Below, in pieces: positions 5,911 to 7,385 of a stretch of 7,385 bases of DNA (its first letter is position 1; the number at the start of each line of letters is the position of its first letter). Under the pieces are notes generated by a model. It saw nothing but the letters and a program-made list of their open reading frames with translations. It made no database searches and was not told the DNA's origin. Source of the stretch: JANQUM01 sp047630355 (lineage in GTDB: Bacteria; Bacteroidota; Bacteroidia; Cytophagales; Spirosomataceae); NCBI GenBank assembly GCA_047630355.1, contig JBLHXN010000156.1:1-7385 (forward strand). The letters are read 5' to 3'. Position numbers and translations under genes: made by a program.

Positions 5911-6378
5911 ATGCGTTACTTAACATTAAACATCGCCGACAACCTACAATTAAGCATTGACAATTCTATGACGGGCGTGGAGACCATTTATATGAACGAA
6001 GAAATTGTCTCTAAGAAATTCTCGTTCTGGGGTGCCAAGCACATTTTCAGTCGGGAAGAAAACGGCGAAGAGGTAAATTACGAAGTGAAAATCGGACTGA
6101 ACTTTACCGGAATCGGGTACAATATCTACAGAAATGGCGAGCCAGTTTTACTAAGTAATAATGTCTCAAAACTCAATAACTTCTCTTGGTTTGACGTAGC
6201 CGCTTACCTGATTCTTTTCATCGCATCTGCTACGTTAGGCTATACCCTGACTCGCGGTTTACTGAACGACGATTATAGTTTAACGAAAGCAATCCCGTCA
6301 TTAATTATGTTCAGTATATTTAGCTTCTATTTCTATTGGAGAAAGAGAAAGAACCAAGAAGCCGAATTAGTTAAATAG
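5911..6378 (+). CDS. Uncharacterised protein with soluble N-terminal domain and two C-terminal membrane helices
   Basis: The 155-residue protein has no signal peptide. Residues 1-90 look like a beta-rich soluble domain with alternating polar and hydrophobic residues, including ETIYMNEEIVSKKFSFWGAK (24-43), YEVKIGLN (57-64) and GIGYNIYRNGEPV (67-79). From memory, short proteins with a similar 'E-x-hydrophobic-x-NxE-x-VS-x-KFS' strand pattern occur in other Cytophagales as unnamed hypotheticals. Two hydrophobic segments follow (about 95-114 and 128-143), joined by a short acidic loop, and then a basic tail (WRKRKNQEAELVK). A two-helix hairpin with both the N-terminal domain and the tail in the cytoplasm is the likely topology. 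It has its own promoter. Its last 12 bases overlap the end of radA on the other strand, with no terminator between. Function unknown; it is clearly a real gene from codon use and promoter placement. Confidence 0.8.
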   Translation: MRYLTLNIADNLQLSIDNSMTGVETIYMNEEIVSKKFSFWGAKHIFSREENGEEVNYEVKIGLNFTGIGYNIYRNGEPVLLSNNVSKLNNFSWFDVAAYLILFIASATLGYTLTRGLLNDDYSLTKAIPSLIMFSIFSFYFYWRKRKNQEAELVK

Positions 6379-7385
6379 ATGTTGAAAAACGTCTTCAAGT
6401 TTACCACTTGGAATAATCTCAATTCCGAACAAATTGGAATCGATTCCTTTCAGGTTGAATTTGGAGACATAAATTTTCTTAAAACCGAGTTTCTCCGCTT
6501 CAGAAATACGTTGTTCAATCCTACTTACGGCACGAACTTCACCCCCTAAACCTACTTCAGCGGCAAATGCTACAGAAGGTAAAATGGGTAAATCTTCGTA
6601 CGAAGAAGCAATGGAAGCACAAATAGCAAGGTCAATAGCAGGATCTTCCACTTTTAATCCTCCAGCAATGTTCAGGAAAACGTCTTGCGTTCCTAATCGG
6701 AAGCCGCCGCGTTTTTCAAGAACGGCAAGCAGCATTTGTAAACGCCGCAAATCAAATCCGTTGCTGCTTCGTTGCGGCGTTCCGTAATTTGCAGTACTTA
6801 CAAGGCTTTGGGTTTCGATCAAAAGCGGGCGGTTTCCTTCCATCATCGAAGCAATAGAAATACCACTCAGTTGATCTTCCCGTTGCGAAATAAGAATTTC
6901 TGATGGGTTTGTAACCTGACGTAATCCACTACCGAGCATTTCATAAATACCCAATTCGGAAGTGCTTCCAAAACGATTTTTAGTAGTTCGGAGAATGCGG
7001 TACGTCATTTGGCGATCGCCCTCAAACTGCAGAACGGTGTCAACCATATGTTCCAAAATCTTGGGTCCGGCAATAGAACCGTCTTTCGTAATATGACCGA
7101 TCATAATTACCGGAACGTCCGATTCTTTGGCAAATTTCATCAGCTCCGCCGCACATTCTTTCACTTGAGAAACGCTTCCCGCCCCCGATTCAATCAAAGG
7201 CGAAATCAGCGTCTGAATCGAATCAATGATAACTACATCAGGCTCAGTCAGTTCAATTTGTCGGAAGATATTATTTGTCGCCGTTTCGGTCAAAATATAG
7301 CAACGGTCATTATTATATTCGATGCGTTCGGCTCGCATTTTAATCTGTTGTTCGCTTTCTTCCCCCGAAACGTAAAGCACCGTGT
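6367..7385 (-). CDS. radA: DNA repair protein RadA (Sms), C-terminal part, cut at right edge
   Basis: RadA is a RecA-related ATPase that helps process recombination intermediates and promotes branch migration in homologous recombination. About 339 residues are present; E. coli RadA has 460, so roughly 120 N-terminal residues, including the expected C4 zinc finger and Walker A, lie outside. The frame continues through the edge: a GTG at 7380-7378 is an internal Val of the conserved VLYVSGEES, not a start. Counting that Val as residue 1, Walker B DVVIIDSIQT is at 48-57, the RadA-specific KNRFG motif at 134-138 in TTKNRFGSTSELGIYEM, and the Lon-like C-terminal domain from about 228, including TQDVFLNIAGGLKVEDPAID and AAEVGLGGEVRAVSRIEQR. 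This domain lacks the Ser-Lys protease pair, as usual in RadA. The stop (6367-6369) lies inside the 3' end of the convergent gene. No terminator is visible beyond it. Confidence 0.97.
   Translation of the reverse strand, partial: TVLYVSGEESEQQIKMRAERIEYNNDRCYILTETATNNIFRQIELTEPDVVIIDSIQTLISPLIESGAGSVSQVKECAAELMKFAKESDVPVIMIGHITKDGSIAGPKILEHMVDTVLQFEGDRQMTYRILRTTKNRFGSTSELGIYEMLGSGLRQVTNPSEILISQREDQLSGISIASMMEGNRPLLIETQSLVSTANYGTPQRSSNGFDLRRLQMLLAVLEKRGGFRLGTQDVFLNIAGGLKVEDPAIDLAICASIASSYEDLPILPSVAFAAEVGLGGEVRAVSRIEQRISEAEKLGFKKIYVSKFNLKGIDSNLFGIEIIPSGKLEDVFQHLFN

Noticed and set aside
6584..6787. Plus-strand frame inside radA
   Set aside because: Antisense shadow of the RadA Lon-like domain; no independent support.

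Overview
This window looks like chromosomal DNA of a member of the Bacteroidota, most likely an aerobic Cytophagales-type bacterium. The reasons are moderate to low GC, coding sequences that mostly lack strong Shine-Dalgarno sites, four exact matches to the Bacteroidota -7 promoter element TAnnTTTG just upstream of genes, and the style of the HslU, serine hydroxymethyltransferase (SHMT), RDD and DUF2752 proteins. The lineage call is inference; no rRNA gene is present to settle it.

Layout, left to right. Positions 1-350 (minus) hold the N-terminal part of a small lipoprotein cut by the window edge. hslU (522-1904, minus) follows, with a clear intrinsic terminator at 468-503. A divergent intergenic region of about 220 bases leads to a Uma2-family (DUF820) nuclease-like gene (2122-2736, plus). 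Just downstream is a small lipoprotein gene (2788-3188, plus) whose frame breaks at a run of four A residues, and then a possible 35-residue single-pass membrane protein (3249-3356, plus). glyA (3466-4758, plus) has its own promoter, a leader hairpin and a terminator. Next is a two-gene minus-strand unit, RDD protein then DUF2752 protein (5724 down to 4835). An uncharacterised two-helix membrane protein (5911-6378, plus) overlaps tail to tail with radA (minus, running off the right edge).

The genes do not form one pathway. HslU is the unfoldase of the HslUV protease; hslV is not next to it here. SHMT feeds glycine and one-carbon units. RadA works in recombinational repair. The RDD and DUF2752 proteins are small membrane proteins probably made from one transcript. 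The rest are envelope or unknown proteins typical of Bacteroidota genomes.

This is mostly an ordinary housekeeping region. I see no CRISPR array, transposon, prophage, tRNA, or clear defence or biosynthetic system. The observations most worth checking are the one-base frame break in the lipoprotein gene, the hidden 35-codon gene after it, the hairpin in the glyA leader, direct repeats 21 bases apart upstream of the 5911 gene, and the 12-base convergent overlap between that gene and radA.
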